A DNA stretch of 64,000 nucleotides, taken from Beroe forskalii (lineage: Eukaryota; Ctenophora; Nuda; Beroida; Beroidae). The notes under the pieces are model-generated. The model was not told the DNA's origin. It ran no database searches and saw nothing but the letters and a program-made list of their open reading frames with translations. How positions within the stretch are numbered: the first letter of the stretch is position 1; every line of letters starts with the position of its first letter. The DNA lies in NCBI GenBank assembly GCA_011033025.1, contig WFMF01000017.1, positions 496,001 to 560,000 of the forward strand, given 5' to 3'. Shown here one piece after another: positions 54,801 through 64,000 of the stretch. The translations under genes and the position numbers were made by a program.

Positions 54801-57800
54801 GAGGGCTGAGGGTGGATGAGAAAGATGATGGTGGTGTGTGGGGGTTAATGAGAGGAGGATACCTTTACCAATACAAAACCGGTGATTTATTTTTTTGCCA
54901 ATATTCCTGTCAAATTCGATAAAAAAGAATAGGGGACCAGGAAGAGAAAGAGTCTGATCTCTGTCCTACTCTCAGACCACTATTCGTGAGACGATTATGG
55001 TCTCACGAATAGTGGAATCAAACTCTCAGAAGATATCGAATAAAAGGAAGAAAAAGTTAATATGAAAACAGTGAAACACTTACAGATATTTCGTCGTTGA
55101 CCCACGACTTAAGGAAGTTCTTGTGGGATCCTGTCTGAAAGTAGGAAACGGACAGTTCCTCGTATGGGTCCCGGGCTTGACACCGGCTATTATCTGCAAC
55201 CTCTCCTGAGATGAAACTGGTGTCAGAGAATAAGATGAAACTGGTGTCCGGCATACGTCACTAATAGGACTGGTGTCAGGCACACGTCAGAGATAGAACG
55301 GGTGCCAGCTGTCAGGGATACGTCGGAAATAGGACTGGTATCAGGGATACTGGTGTCAGGGATACTGGTGTCAGGGATACTGGTGTCAAGTATACTGATG
55401 TCAAGGATACTGGTGTCAGGGATACTGGTATCAGGGAAACTGGTGTCAGGGATACTGGTATCAGGGATACTGTCGTCAGGGAAACTGGTGTCAGGGATGC
55501 TGGTGTCAGGGATACTGGTGTCAGGGATACTGGTATCAGGGATACTGGTGTAGGGATACTGGTGTCAGGGATACTGGTATCAGGGAAACTGGTGTCAGGG
55601 ATACTGGTATCAGGAATACTGGTGTCAGGGATACTGGTGTCAGGGATACTGGTGTCAGGGATACTGGTATCAGGGATACTGGTGTCAGGGATATTGGTAT
55701 CAGGGATACTGGTGTAAGGATACTGGTGTCAGGGATACTGGTATCAGGGAAACTGGTGTCAGGGATACTGGTATCAGGGATACTGGTGTCAGCGATACGG
55801 GTGTCAGGGATACTGGTGTCAGGAATACTGGGGTCAGGGATACTGTCGTCAGGGATACTGGTGTCAAGGGTACTGGTGTCAGGGGTACTGGTGTCAGGGA
55901 TACTGGTGTCAGGGATACTGGTGTCAGGGATACTGATATCAGGTAGGGTGATCCACCAGCCCCCTAAAAATCAAAATTTTGTCAAAATAAATTGTAATAG
56001 TGACCAAAGTATGAGGTTCCATGAAAAAATCACTAGTGTAAAATTTCAGATCGATTGCTCAATTTCTTAGCCTGCCGCCGCGCCCTTTTTTGTTTCCGAA
56101 GGCACCGCATTTGTAACTCAGCTCAGGAAGGTCCTAGAGACACGAGACCAACGATATTCTGGGGTAGCATCCTACGCTTAGTGGGGGTAGAACACCTCAG
56201 AAACGCTCCAAAACACTTCCTTCAATGATTTTGTTGTGCACTATTTTGGGCATTTATCACCCGTATGACCATGCGATACAAAGGGCCATCTGAGCAGGGT
56301 ATTTTGATGAAAGGAATTTTCTGCTTCCATTTTCATGACCACCAACATCACCATGATCCATGGAAAGAAGAAAGGAGCTCATTTTGATTGCTAGTGGAGA
56401 AGTGGCCTAAGAACCATCTTTCATTGGCAGAGGAATGAAAACTAGACCTAGTTTTCATTCCTCTGTATAAGATGTGTCTCTCTTCAGAACTGTTTGCAGA
56501 GCCAGGTCACTGCCTTGGTGAAACAGCTGATAACCTTTGTTCAAGAACTCTCCAGGTCCAAGGTTGTTGCCTAAAATTACCCAGGGAACCACTTTCTGTA
56601 TGTAAGCAGGATAATTGATGATGAATTGGTTAAAGCTGTGGCAACTGAGCAAAGGACCAAGCAGCTTTTAGCTGATGCTTCTGCTGGACTTGGGTTTGAA
56701 GTTTAAGTCAAAGTGGGAAACTGTAACTTAAATCCCTTCCTGAGATGAACAGAAAGACCCCCAAAAATTCATCCTTATTCTCCTTTAGAAACCTGGTCAT
56801 GAATCCTCTAGTACCACGAAAATCTCTAATTAGAGAATTCTTTTTGCTTCATGCTCTAGGACCAGCTTTGATGAACATGCCAAAAGATCCTCCCTGTTGG
56901 AACAGATACAAATTATCATAATATTGGACTATGATGGCACCTTTGAGTCAACTATTGATGACACATCATCTTTCATCAGAAACTTTTTCCTTGACAGAAT
57001 TCACCATCACCTTTTCTTTGCTTCTCAAGTAGTTTCCTGTCATAAAGTTCACCATCAACTCTTCTCTATTTTCCTGCCTCCTGGCTTCACGCTTGAAGTC
57101 TGCCTAGGAAGAGGCATTGGGTACTGGATGACTGGAAGGTGAATAACTGCTTGAAGAAGTAAGAAATGGACTCAATGGTGAAACATACATCCGAGATTCA
57201 AGAATGAGATAATTGATAGCTGTTTATTTGGTGTCTGTTCCCACAGAGCCAAAAAGAGGAGTCCCAGAGCACTAATTAGTGATTTATGTGCAAAAAGGAT
57301 TCAATCATCATGACTTGTATGGTGCACCAGGTCTCTGCAACTACAAGAGCATTGTCTGAGTGTCTGGAGATGTATCTGTTCATCTCATTGAGGTATGAGA
57401 GTAAGGTCATATCATATCTTGGCATACGTGTCAAACCTGAGTCCAGCAGAGGCATCAGCAGCAAGCCACTTGGTCAATTACCACAGCTTTAGCCACTTCC
57501 TCAATCCTCATCAATTCTCCTGTTTTGCAGGGAGTGGCTCCCTTAACAGCTTTAGATCTAGAATATAAGTTATCAGGTGTTTCTCCAATGAGATGATCCT
57601 GGCTCTGTAACCAGTTCTCAAGAGAAAACGCATCCAATAATTTCCATTCTTCCAGTGAGAGATGATTCTATGATAACTGCTCCTCTTGCAATTAAAATTA
57701 AGCTTCATTCTTATTACCACGAATTATGGTGATGTTGGTAGTACCACTATTGTTATCATTATTCATTACCTCGAGATGTTGGAAGCAGAAAATTCCTTTC

Positions 57801-60164
57801 ATCAAAATACCCTGCTCAGATGGCCCTTTGTATCGCATGGTCATACGGGCCATAAATGCCCAAAATAGTGCACAACAAAATCATTGAAGGAAGTGTTTTG
57901 GAGCGTTTCTGAGGTGTTCTACCCCCACTAAGCGTAGGATGCTACCCCAGAAAATCGTTGGTCTCGTGTCTCTAGGACCTTCCTGAGCTGAGTTACAAAT
58001 GCGGTGCCTTCGGAAACAAAAAAGGGCGCGGCGGCAGGCTAAGAAATTGAGCAATCGATCTGAAATTTTGCATGAGCCTTTTTTTCATGCAACCTCACAT
58101 TTTGGTTGCTATTACTTTATTTTTTGAAGATATGAGGGCTGGTGGATCACCCTAATATCAGGGATACTGGTGTCAGGGATACTGGTATCAGGGATACTGG
58201 TGTAAGGATACTGGTGTCAGGGATACTGGTATCAGGGAAACTGGTGTCAGGGATACTGGTATCAGGGATGCTGGTGTCAGCGATACGGGTGTCAGGGATA
58301 CTGGTGTCAGGAATACTGGTGTCAGGGATACTGTCGTCAGGGATACTGGTGTCAGGGGTACTGGTGTCAGGGGTACTGGTGTCAGGGATACTGGTGTCAG
58401 GGATACTGGTGTCAGGGAAACTGGTGTCAGGGATACTGGTGTCAGGCAAACTGGTGTCAGGGATACTGTTGTCAGGGATACTCGTGTCAGGGATACTCGT
58501 GTCAGGGAAACTGGTGTCAGGGAAACTGGTTTCAGGGACACTGATGTCAGGGATACTGGTGTCAGGGATACTGGTGTCAGGCATACTGGTGTCAGGTATA
58601 CTGGTGTCAGGTATACTGGTGTCAGCCATATTGGTGTCAGTGGTGCTTGGTGTAGGTATACGTCATTACGTCAATGATGGCGCCATGTTTCAACAATGCT
58701 GAAACTTTTCCATTATCTAAAGAGATTTTATTTGATATTAGAAGAAGCACAAATTCTTAGATCAATTATTTGGCGGCAAGCATACCTGTATAAACTCGTC
58801 GAAGTGCTGACATTGGAGTAGTTTAGCCACACAGTCCTGGAGTGCAGCAGGTCTGGACTGGAGGAAGTTGTCCCGGTCAAAGGAGAAGGTTTTACCCTTC
58901 GAGCTGTCGAATTTACACGACTCTCTGTAGTTTCCAACGATTGCCACAAGTGTAACACAGAACTGAGAATAGTGGTATCAATGACTCGATGATGCAATCA
59001 AACGCTATTTCGCAATTGAATATGAGTTGTATTCAGAGTTAAGGCTATTTCGCAATACTTTGAAAATCGTTCCATAAATCAGTCTCCTCTCTGAAAGGCG
59101 TAATTAATAAAAGCGGCAAGTAAGTAATTATATTTCTAGCAAAAAAACTAGAACGTGGATGCCCTTTACAAGAGTTTTTGACCCCTCCCCGGGGCTAAAA
59201 ACACTACAAAACCATACCAGCTTAGCAAGTTTGTTGCCTATCCTCGGCTTGACATCGTCTATCTCGAACATCTTCTTGATGCCCTTGATACCCTCCGATA
59301 TGCTTTCCTCCACACCGTGGGGAATCTTCAACATGTCTTCGTTAAGGAGAGAGGGAGGTACCTGCATTTGACGAAATCAGTGACTAAAAGCAGAATATTA
59401 CCCAACTTCTGACGGAACTGTTCATAATCATTGGAAATGTTAGCAGAGTTTAATTGAAATGTTTCAGAGTTCAGATAGCTTGAGAACAAAACACAAACTG
59501 ACCTGCATTTCGTCGCTATCCAGGTCCACAAGCACGAGTTCCTCGCCCCATATCTTCCTGGCCCTCTCCTCCAGAGACTTGTGAAGCCCTATCAGAAGGG
59601 GCATGGGGGCAGACACGTAGTCTAACAAACCTGTGGAGTGTGGTATTATGAAAATTAGGTGAATGACTGGATTCCAAGAAATCCTGATGGAGTGGAAACT
59701 TCATGCTGGTAGATTCCCCCAGGGAGAAAAATAGCTTCTCCGCTTCCAGTTTCGGTTCATCCGCCCATGATAGAGAAGAAATATCGATTGAATGCAAGGT
59801 GTTGAATAAGCAAGGAATACGCTGTCTTGCTCCAAGCAATCATAACTTACATGCGTAAAATTTGCATTGATGTTTTACAGCAAGCACTGCAATTCAAATC
59901 GTGATAAGTATAAAACAAGCAGATCAATTCGCATGGAAGTTATATCAAAAGTGCTGATAAATTCACAAACTTGATCAAACCCTGCTTTTAAGCACTCTTT
60001 TAATCACGCTTTTAATCACGCTTTTAATCACGCTTTTTATCACTCTAGAGCTGCTTCAACTTTACAAGCTCATATACTAAACAAAACTACTCACTCTCTG
60101 GTAGAAGTGGTATGAAGACATGTTGCCAGTACATGGGGTAGATGAGGTCTCTTGCTGCGTATAC
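51834..60164 (-). CDS. DENND1/connecdenn-like Rab guanine-nucleotide exchange factor, 3' part (7 exons)
   Basis: Exons on the minus strand: 60095-60164, 59503-59630, 59218-59361, 58786-58962, 55084-55200, 52357-52434 and 51834-52166 (TAG at 51834-51836). Phases all agree, giving 348 residues. The first two exons encode the core DENN signature (LIYPMYWQHVFIPLLPESLL, then DYVSAPMPLLIGLHKSL). The next exons give the C-terminal DENN lobe (VAIVGNYRESCKF ... FLQSRPAALQ ... LLQCQHFDEFIQ), closest in pattern to DENND1, whose vertebrate members activate Rab35 at clathrin-coated and endosomal membranes. The tail is Ser/Pro/Asn-rich and ends SIEDDI. For exon 55084-55200 the phase-0 acceptor GGAGAG is needed; a nearby CTCAG would break the frame. 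The N-terminal DENN part is not found up to the window end, so the gene is partial here. Confidence 0.88.
52722..54068. mobile_element. Probable DNA transposon with repeated TAGCTAAA subterminal motifs
   Basis: Both ends of this 1.35-kb intronic block carry clusters of GGACTTTATAGCTAAA-type words, mostly as inverted copies (left 52725-52890, right 53952-54055). Inside are GGACACTACGGCAC repeats (52925-53045) and three copies of TTCTCTGATCAGGTG (about 53393-53505). No transposase frame. Subterminal repeat clusters suggest a non-autonomous DNA element; exact ends were not fixed. Confidence 0.45.
54069..55083. other. Intron sequence of the DENND1-like gene
   Basis: Holds a minus-strand open frame of about 190 codons (54121-54693) that resembles no family and has no exon borders, plus a hairpin near 54970-55015 (CCACTATTCGTGAGAC and its inverse). 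I see no gene. Confidence 0.45.
55205..58645. repeat. 15-bp minisatellite (TACTGGTGTCAGGGA), interrupted by a transposon
   Basis: Units of TACTGGTGTCAGGGA run from about 55310 to 55943 and resume in phase at 58155-58640, with looser copies from 55205. The 2.2-kb element at 55944-58154 splits the array. The 15-bp unit keeps frames open (ILVSG on plus, PDTSI on minus), but these are not genes. The array lies in an intron of the DENND1-like gene. Confidence 0.92.
55944..58154. mobile_element. hAT-like fold-back element with inverted arms of about 380 bp
   Basis: The termini TAGGGTGATCCACCAGCCC are perfect inverses, and the arms (55944-56328 and 57781-58154) stay largely complementary throughout, with weaker pairing further inward (ACCACCAACATCACCAT near 56340 versus its inverse near 57725). 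An 8-bp direct repeat ATATCAGG flanks it (55936-55943 and 58155-58162). Removing one copy plus the element restores the 15-bp minisatellite phase exactly. YARNG-type ends and an 8-bp duplication fit hAT. The interior (56329-57780) has only short frames, so it is non-autonomous. Confidence 0.9.
60000..60048. repeat. Short tandem repeat, 15-bp unit
   Basis: Three to four copies of CTTTTAATCACG-type units, in an intron of the DENND1-like gene. Confidence 0.75.
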
Positions 60165-60576
60165 CTGGGGATGGAATCCGTGAAAGTTAGAGAAAATCAG
60201 CGAAAATTGGTTATTTTATTAATCAACTTTTGGGGTCCCAAAAAATAATTTGTAAAATTATTTATAAAATTTTGTTTTTAAGAAAAATTTTTTTGGCTCG
60301 CCCCAAACCGTTTCGGTTAAAGGGCCAAATTTTAATAAAATTTTTAAAATAACCAAATAAAATCAAAAAATCTTTAATTTCTTACTTATTCTTTTTTAAA
60401 ATTAAAATGAAAGTTCTCCAGATGATTTTAGGATAACTCAAAAAACTAAAATTAGAAAATTTATTATGATGGGTTTTCAAAAATTTTTTCAAAAAAAAGC
60501 CAAAACCCTCAATTTTCTGATGGTTACTGAAAGATAATGAACAACCGGTAAAAGTGTCACAAGAGTTGTGATTTTT
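60165..60576. other. AT-rich intron start with dispersed repeat
   Basis: Upstream (minus strand) of the first visible DENND1-like exon. Positions 60506-60545 are the reverse complement of 127-165 at the other end of the window. No further DENN exon was found here. Confidence 0.5.
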
Positions 60577-61360
60577 GTCCAATGGATCCATTGGATCCAT
60601 CATGTTCAATGGACATGTCCAATGGACGTCCATTGGACATCCAATGGACATCCATTGAACATGATGTCCATCGGTAAAAATGTCCAATGGTGTTCAATGG
60701 ATCCAATGGATCCATTGGATCCATTTTTGATGTTCAATGGACATGTTCAATGGATCCAATGGATATTGGATGTTCAATGGATCCATCTGGGTGGATCCAA
60801 TGGACACAATCACCAAACATGGTTTGGTAGATGGACATCAGACTGGTATTTTTGTTCATTGGATCCATTGCGTCCATTGGATCCAATGGATCCATTGTGT
60901 CCATTGAACACCATTGGACATGTCCATTGGATCCATTGGATCCATTGCACATTGTGTCCATTGGATCCAATGGATCCATTTTGTCCATTGGACAATGGAT
61001 CCATTGGACACAATGGATCCAATGGACACAATGTACAATGGATCCAATGGATCCAATGGACATGTTCAATGGTGTTCAATGGACACAATGGATCCATTGG
61101 ATCCAATGGACACAATGGATCCATTGAACAAAATACCAGACTGATGTCCATCTACCAAACCATGTTTGGTGATTGTGTCCATTGGATCACCAGATGGATC
61201 CATTGAACATCCATTGGATCCCATTGAACATGTCCATTGAACATCAAAATGGATCCAATGGATCATTGGATCCATTGAACAACATTGGTCATTTTTTTAC
61301 CGATGGACATCATGTTCAATGGATGTCCATGGATGTCCAATGGACGTCCATTGGACAGGG
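60577..61360. repeat. GGATCC array forming a 0.74-kb palindrome
   Basis: Same TCCAATGGATCCATTGG family as at 5160-6090 and 9490-10410, but here the two halves (from about 60619 and to about 61357, centre near 60988) are inverted copies of each other. Each half includes GATGTCCATCTACCAAACCA and the AATCACCAAAC hairpin. Frames rich in MDPMDPLDP arise on both strands and are artefacts of the repeat. Confidence 0.88.
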
Positions 61361-61739
61361 GCAGGCCAGAATCCATTTTGTCCAATTATGTCCAAAGGTT
61401 AACCTGATTTTTAGGAATTGGACAAAAATCGTTGGACAAATTGGACAAAATTAGACAAAATTGGACATATTCACTTTAAAAAATTCCAGAAACTAAATTT
61501 TACTCACTTTTGGTGTTTTGAATTCCACAAAGTCCACAAATGAAATTTTACTCTAGCTCACTATCACAATGAGGGTGGTCCCGACTCTTGTCAGATTTTA
61601 GGGAAAAAACGGAAACGTACGTATTTGGGCACACTGGAGGAACGCCAACTGGCAAAAACTAGAATAATGGAAAGATGGAATGGAAATGGAAATGGAAATG
61701 ATTGCTGATACTGGATTACATTAAATTGCAGCATGATGA

Positions 61740-64000
61740 GTGGTGTAGTAAAGTATCAATGACACCATTTTGACGTATCACTAACATCAGTAATGCAGTA
61801 AGACGTATCACTGACTTCAGTCTGATGTACCAATGGCTTCAGTCTGTCTGACGTACCGCTGACATCAGTCTCTCAGATGACGTTAAATGAGTTACAGACA
61901 CCAGTCTGACGTTACATGGAGGCTGGAGCACAGACACCAGTCTGATTTTATACGTATCACTGACATCAGTCTGACGTTAGATGCATCAATAACACTAGTG
62001 TGACGTAAGACACATCACTGACACCAGTCTGACATTATATCACTATCATTGACACCCGTCCTACATATCACTGACACCAGTCTGACGTATTATTGAAACC
62101 AATCTGGAGTATCACTGACACCAGTCTGATCTACCTTGACACCAGTCTGACGGATTGCTGACACCAGTCTGGCGTATCACTGACACCCCTCTGAGTTATC
62201 ACTAACACCATTCTAACAGATCATTGACACCAATCTGACATATTACTGACGTATCATCGGACGTATCATCGACATCAGACACATCACTGCCAACAGTTTG
62301 AAGTTAGACGTATCACTGAAACCAGTCTAAAATAAGACGTATCACCGACACCAATGTGACGTATCTCCGATACCAGTCCGGAGTATAACTTACACCGGTC
62401 TGACGTATCTCTGACACCTGTCCAGGTATCGCTGACACCGGTCTGATGTATCGCTGACACCAGTCTGAAGTATCACTGACACCTGTCTGATGTATCGCTG
62501 ACACCAGTCCAGAGTATCATTGACACCGGTCTGATGTATCGCTGACACCAGTCTGGGTATCACTGACACCAGTCTGAGTATCACTGACACCGGTCTGATG
62601 TATCGCTGACACCAGTATGGAGTATCACTGACACCGGTCTGATGTATCGCTGACACCAGTCTGGAGTATCACTGACAACGGTCTGATGTATCTCTGACAC
62701 AAGTCTGGGTATCACTGAAGCACTGACACCGGCCTGATTATATATCGCTGACACCAGTCTGGAGTATCACTGACACCGGTCTGATGTATCGCTGACACCA
62801 GTATGTAGTATCACTGACACCGGTCTGATGTATCGCTGACACCAGTCTGGAGTATCACTGACACCGGTCTGATGTATCGCTGACACCAGTCCAGAGTATC
62901 ACTGACACCGGTCTGATGTATCTCTGACACCAGTCCAGAGTATCACTGACACCGGTCTGATGTATCGCTGACACCAGTCTGGAGTATCACTGACACCGGT
63001 CTGATGTATCGCTGACACCAGTCCAGAGTATCATTGACACCGGTCTGATGTATCGCTGACACCAGTCCGTAGTATCACTGACACCGGTCTGATATATCGC
63101 TGACACCAGTCTGGAGTATCACTGACACCGGTCTGATGAATCGCTGACACCAGTCTGGAGAATCACTGACACCGGTCTGATGTATCGCTGACACCAGTCC
63201 GTAGTATCACTGACACCGGTCTGATATATCGCTGACACCAGTCTGAGTATCACTGACACCGGTCTGATGAATCGCTGACACCAGTCTGGAGAATCACTGA
63301 CACCGGTCTGATGTATCGCTGACACCAGTCCGGAGTATCACTGACACCGGTCTGATGTATCGCTGACACCAGTTCGGGTATCACTGACACCGGTCTGATG
63401 TATCGCTGACACTAGTCTGGAGTATCACTGACACCGGTCTGATGTATCGCCGACACCAGTCCGGAGTAACACTGACACCGGTCTGATGTATCGCTGACAC
63501 CAGTCTGGAGTATCACTGACACCGGTCTGATGTATCGCTGACACCAGTATGGGTATCACTGACACCGGTCTGATGTATCGCTGACACCAGTCTGGGTATC
63601 ACTGACACCGGTCTGATGTATCGCTGACACAAGTTTGGAGTATCACTGAAGCACTGACACCGGCCTGATTATATATCGCTGACACCAGTCTGGACTATCA
63701 CTGACACCGGTCTGATGTATCGCTGACACCAGTATGGAGTATCACTGACACCGGTCTGATGTATCGCTGATACCAGTCTGGAGTATCACTGACACCGGTC
63801 TGATGTATCGCTGACACCAGTCCAGAGTATCACTGACACCGGTCTGATGTATCGCTGACACCAGTCTGGAGTATCACTGACACCGGTCTGATGTATCGCT
63901 GACACCAGTCTGGAGTATCACTGACACCGGTCTGATGTATCGCTGACACCAGTCCAGAGTATCATTGAAACCGGTCTGATGTATCGCTGACACCAGTCCG
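61740..64000. repeat. 22/44-bp satellite array reaching the window end
   Basis: Degenerate at first (61740-62400), then regular: alternating monomers of about 22 bp, GTATCACTGACACCGGTCTG and TGTATCGCTGACACCAGTCT, form a dimer of about 44 bp. A distinctive variant (ATCACTGAAGCACTGACACC) at 62711 recurs at 63642, so a block of about 0.93 kb has itself been duplicated. The core CTGACACCAGT is shared, inverted, with the 15-bp minisatellite at 55-58 kb. Between 61361 and 61739 nothing is recognised apart from a short GGAAAT repeat. Confidence 0.92.

Noticed and set aside
55302..56070. Frames of ILVSG repeats
   Set aside because: A product of the 15-bp minisatellite; the frame is open because the unit length is divisible by three.
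58142..58702. 186-codon frame and opposite-strand PDTSI frame
   Set aside because: Same minisatellite artefact on both strands.
60568..61275. Frames rich in MDPMDPLDP on both strands (up to 212 codons)
   Set aside because: The palindromic GGATCC array reads alike on both strands and avoids stops; not a gene.
62313..63325. Minus-strand frames with repeated TGVSDT
   Set aside because: Satellite-derived; broken wherever the monomer length varies.
1..64000. tRNA, rRNA, CRISPR or bacterial operon
   Set aside because: No cloverleaf with a TTCGANNC arm, no rRNA core sequence and no spaced direct repeats of CRISPR form were seen; tandem repeats here have no unique spacers.

Overview
The window is eukaryotic and metazoan. 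It holds AT-rich, gene-poor DNA with spliced genes (GT-AG introns of about 0.1 to over 4 kb) and several animal-type products: Ig-domain receptor tyrosine kinases, an aquaporin, a DENN-domain Rab exchange factor, and secreted proteases carrying ShK, sushi and kringle modules. The kinase genes have no introns across ectodomain, membrane segment and kinase, use the catalytic-loop form HRDVSARN, and come as paralogues with diverging ectodomains. That recalls the expanded receptor kinases of sponges. I infer an early-branching animal, plausibly a demosponge, but nothing here proves the species.

Layout. 0-10 kb: no intact gene; a Tc1/mariner-like element, degenerate tandem repeats, a duplicated and decayed receptor-kinase fragment (5.1-6.65 kb) and a hAT-like element with a clean target duplication. 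9.5-19.6 kb, minus strand: receptor kinase 1 (RTK1), then a seven-exon gene encoding two DM9 repeats, a His-Pro linker and a beta-trefoil-like domain. Receptor kinase 2 (RTK2) sits whole inside the last, 4.1-kb intron of that gene, on the same strand. 21-26 kb: a small palindromic MITE and a 3.2-kb inverted-repeat element filled with a 21-bp minisatellite. 27-29.1 kb, minus strand: a complete six-exon aquaporin, with a second partial copy of its exon-1 region upstream. 33.6-35.6 and 43.8-45.8 kb, plus strand: two intronless paralogues with the order signal peptide, papain-like protease, ShK, sushi, kringle-like, ShK. The first carries two compensating single-base frame disruptions around its catalytic Asn; the second is intact. 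36-51 kb otherwise: short inverted-repeat elements, one of them a hAT MITE nested in an older palindrome. 51.8-60.2 kb, minus strand: the 3' seven exons of a DENND1/connecdenn-like gene whose introns contain minisatellites, a 2.2-kb hAT-like fold-back element and a 0.74-kb palindromic array. From 61.7 kb to the end: a 22/44-bp satellite in the same presumed intron.

How the genes relate. The receptor kinases (membrane signalling), the DM9/beta-trefoil protein (a lectin-like recognition family) and the secreted protease pair all look like cell-surface or secreted recognition functions, but no operon-like link exists and a shared pathway is only speculation. Aquaporin and the DENND1-like factor look like housekeeping genes. 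Much of the rest is mobile-element or satellite DNA.
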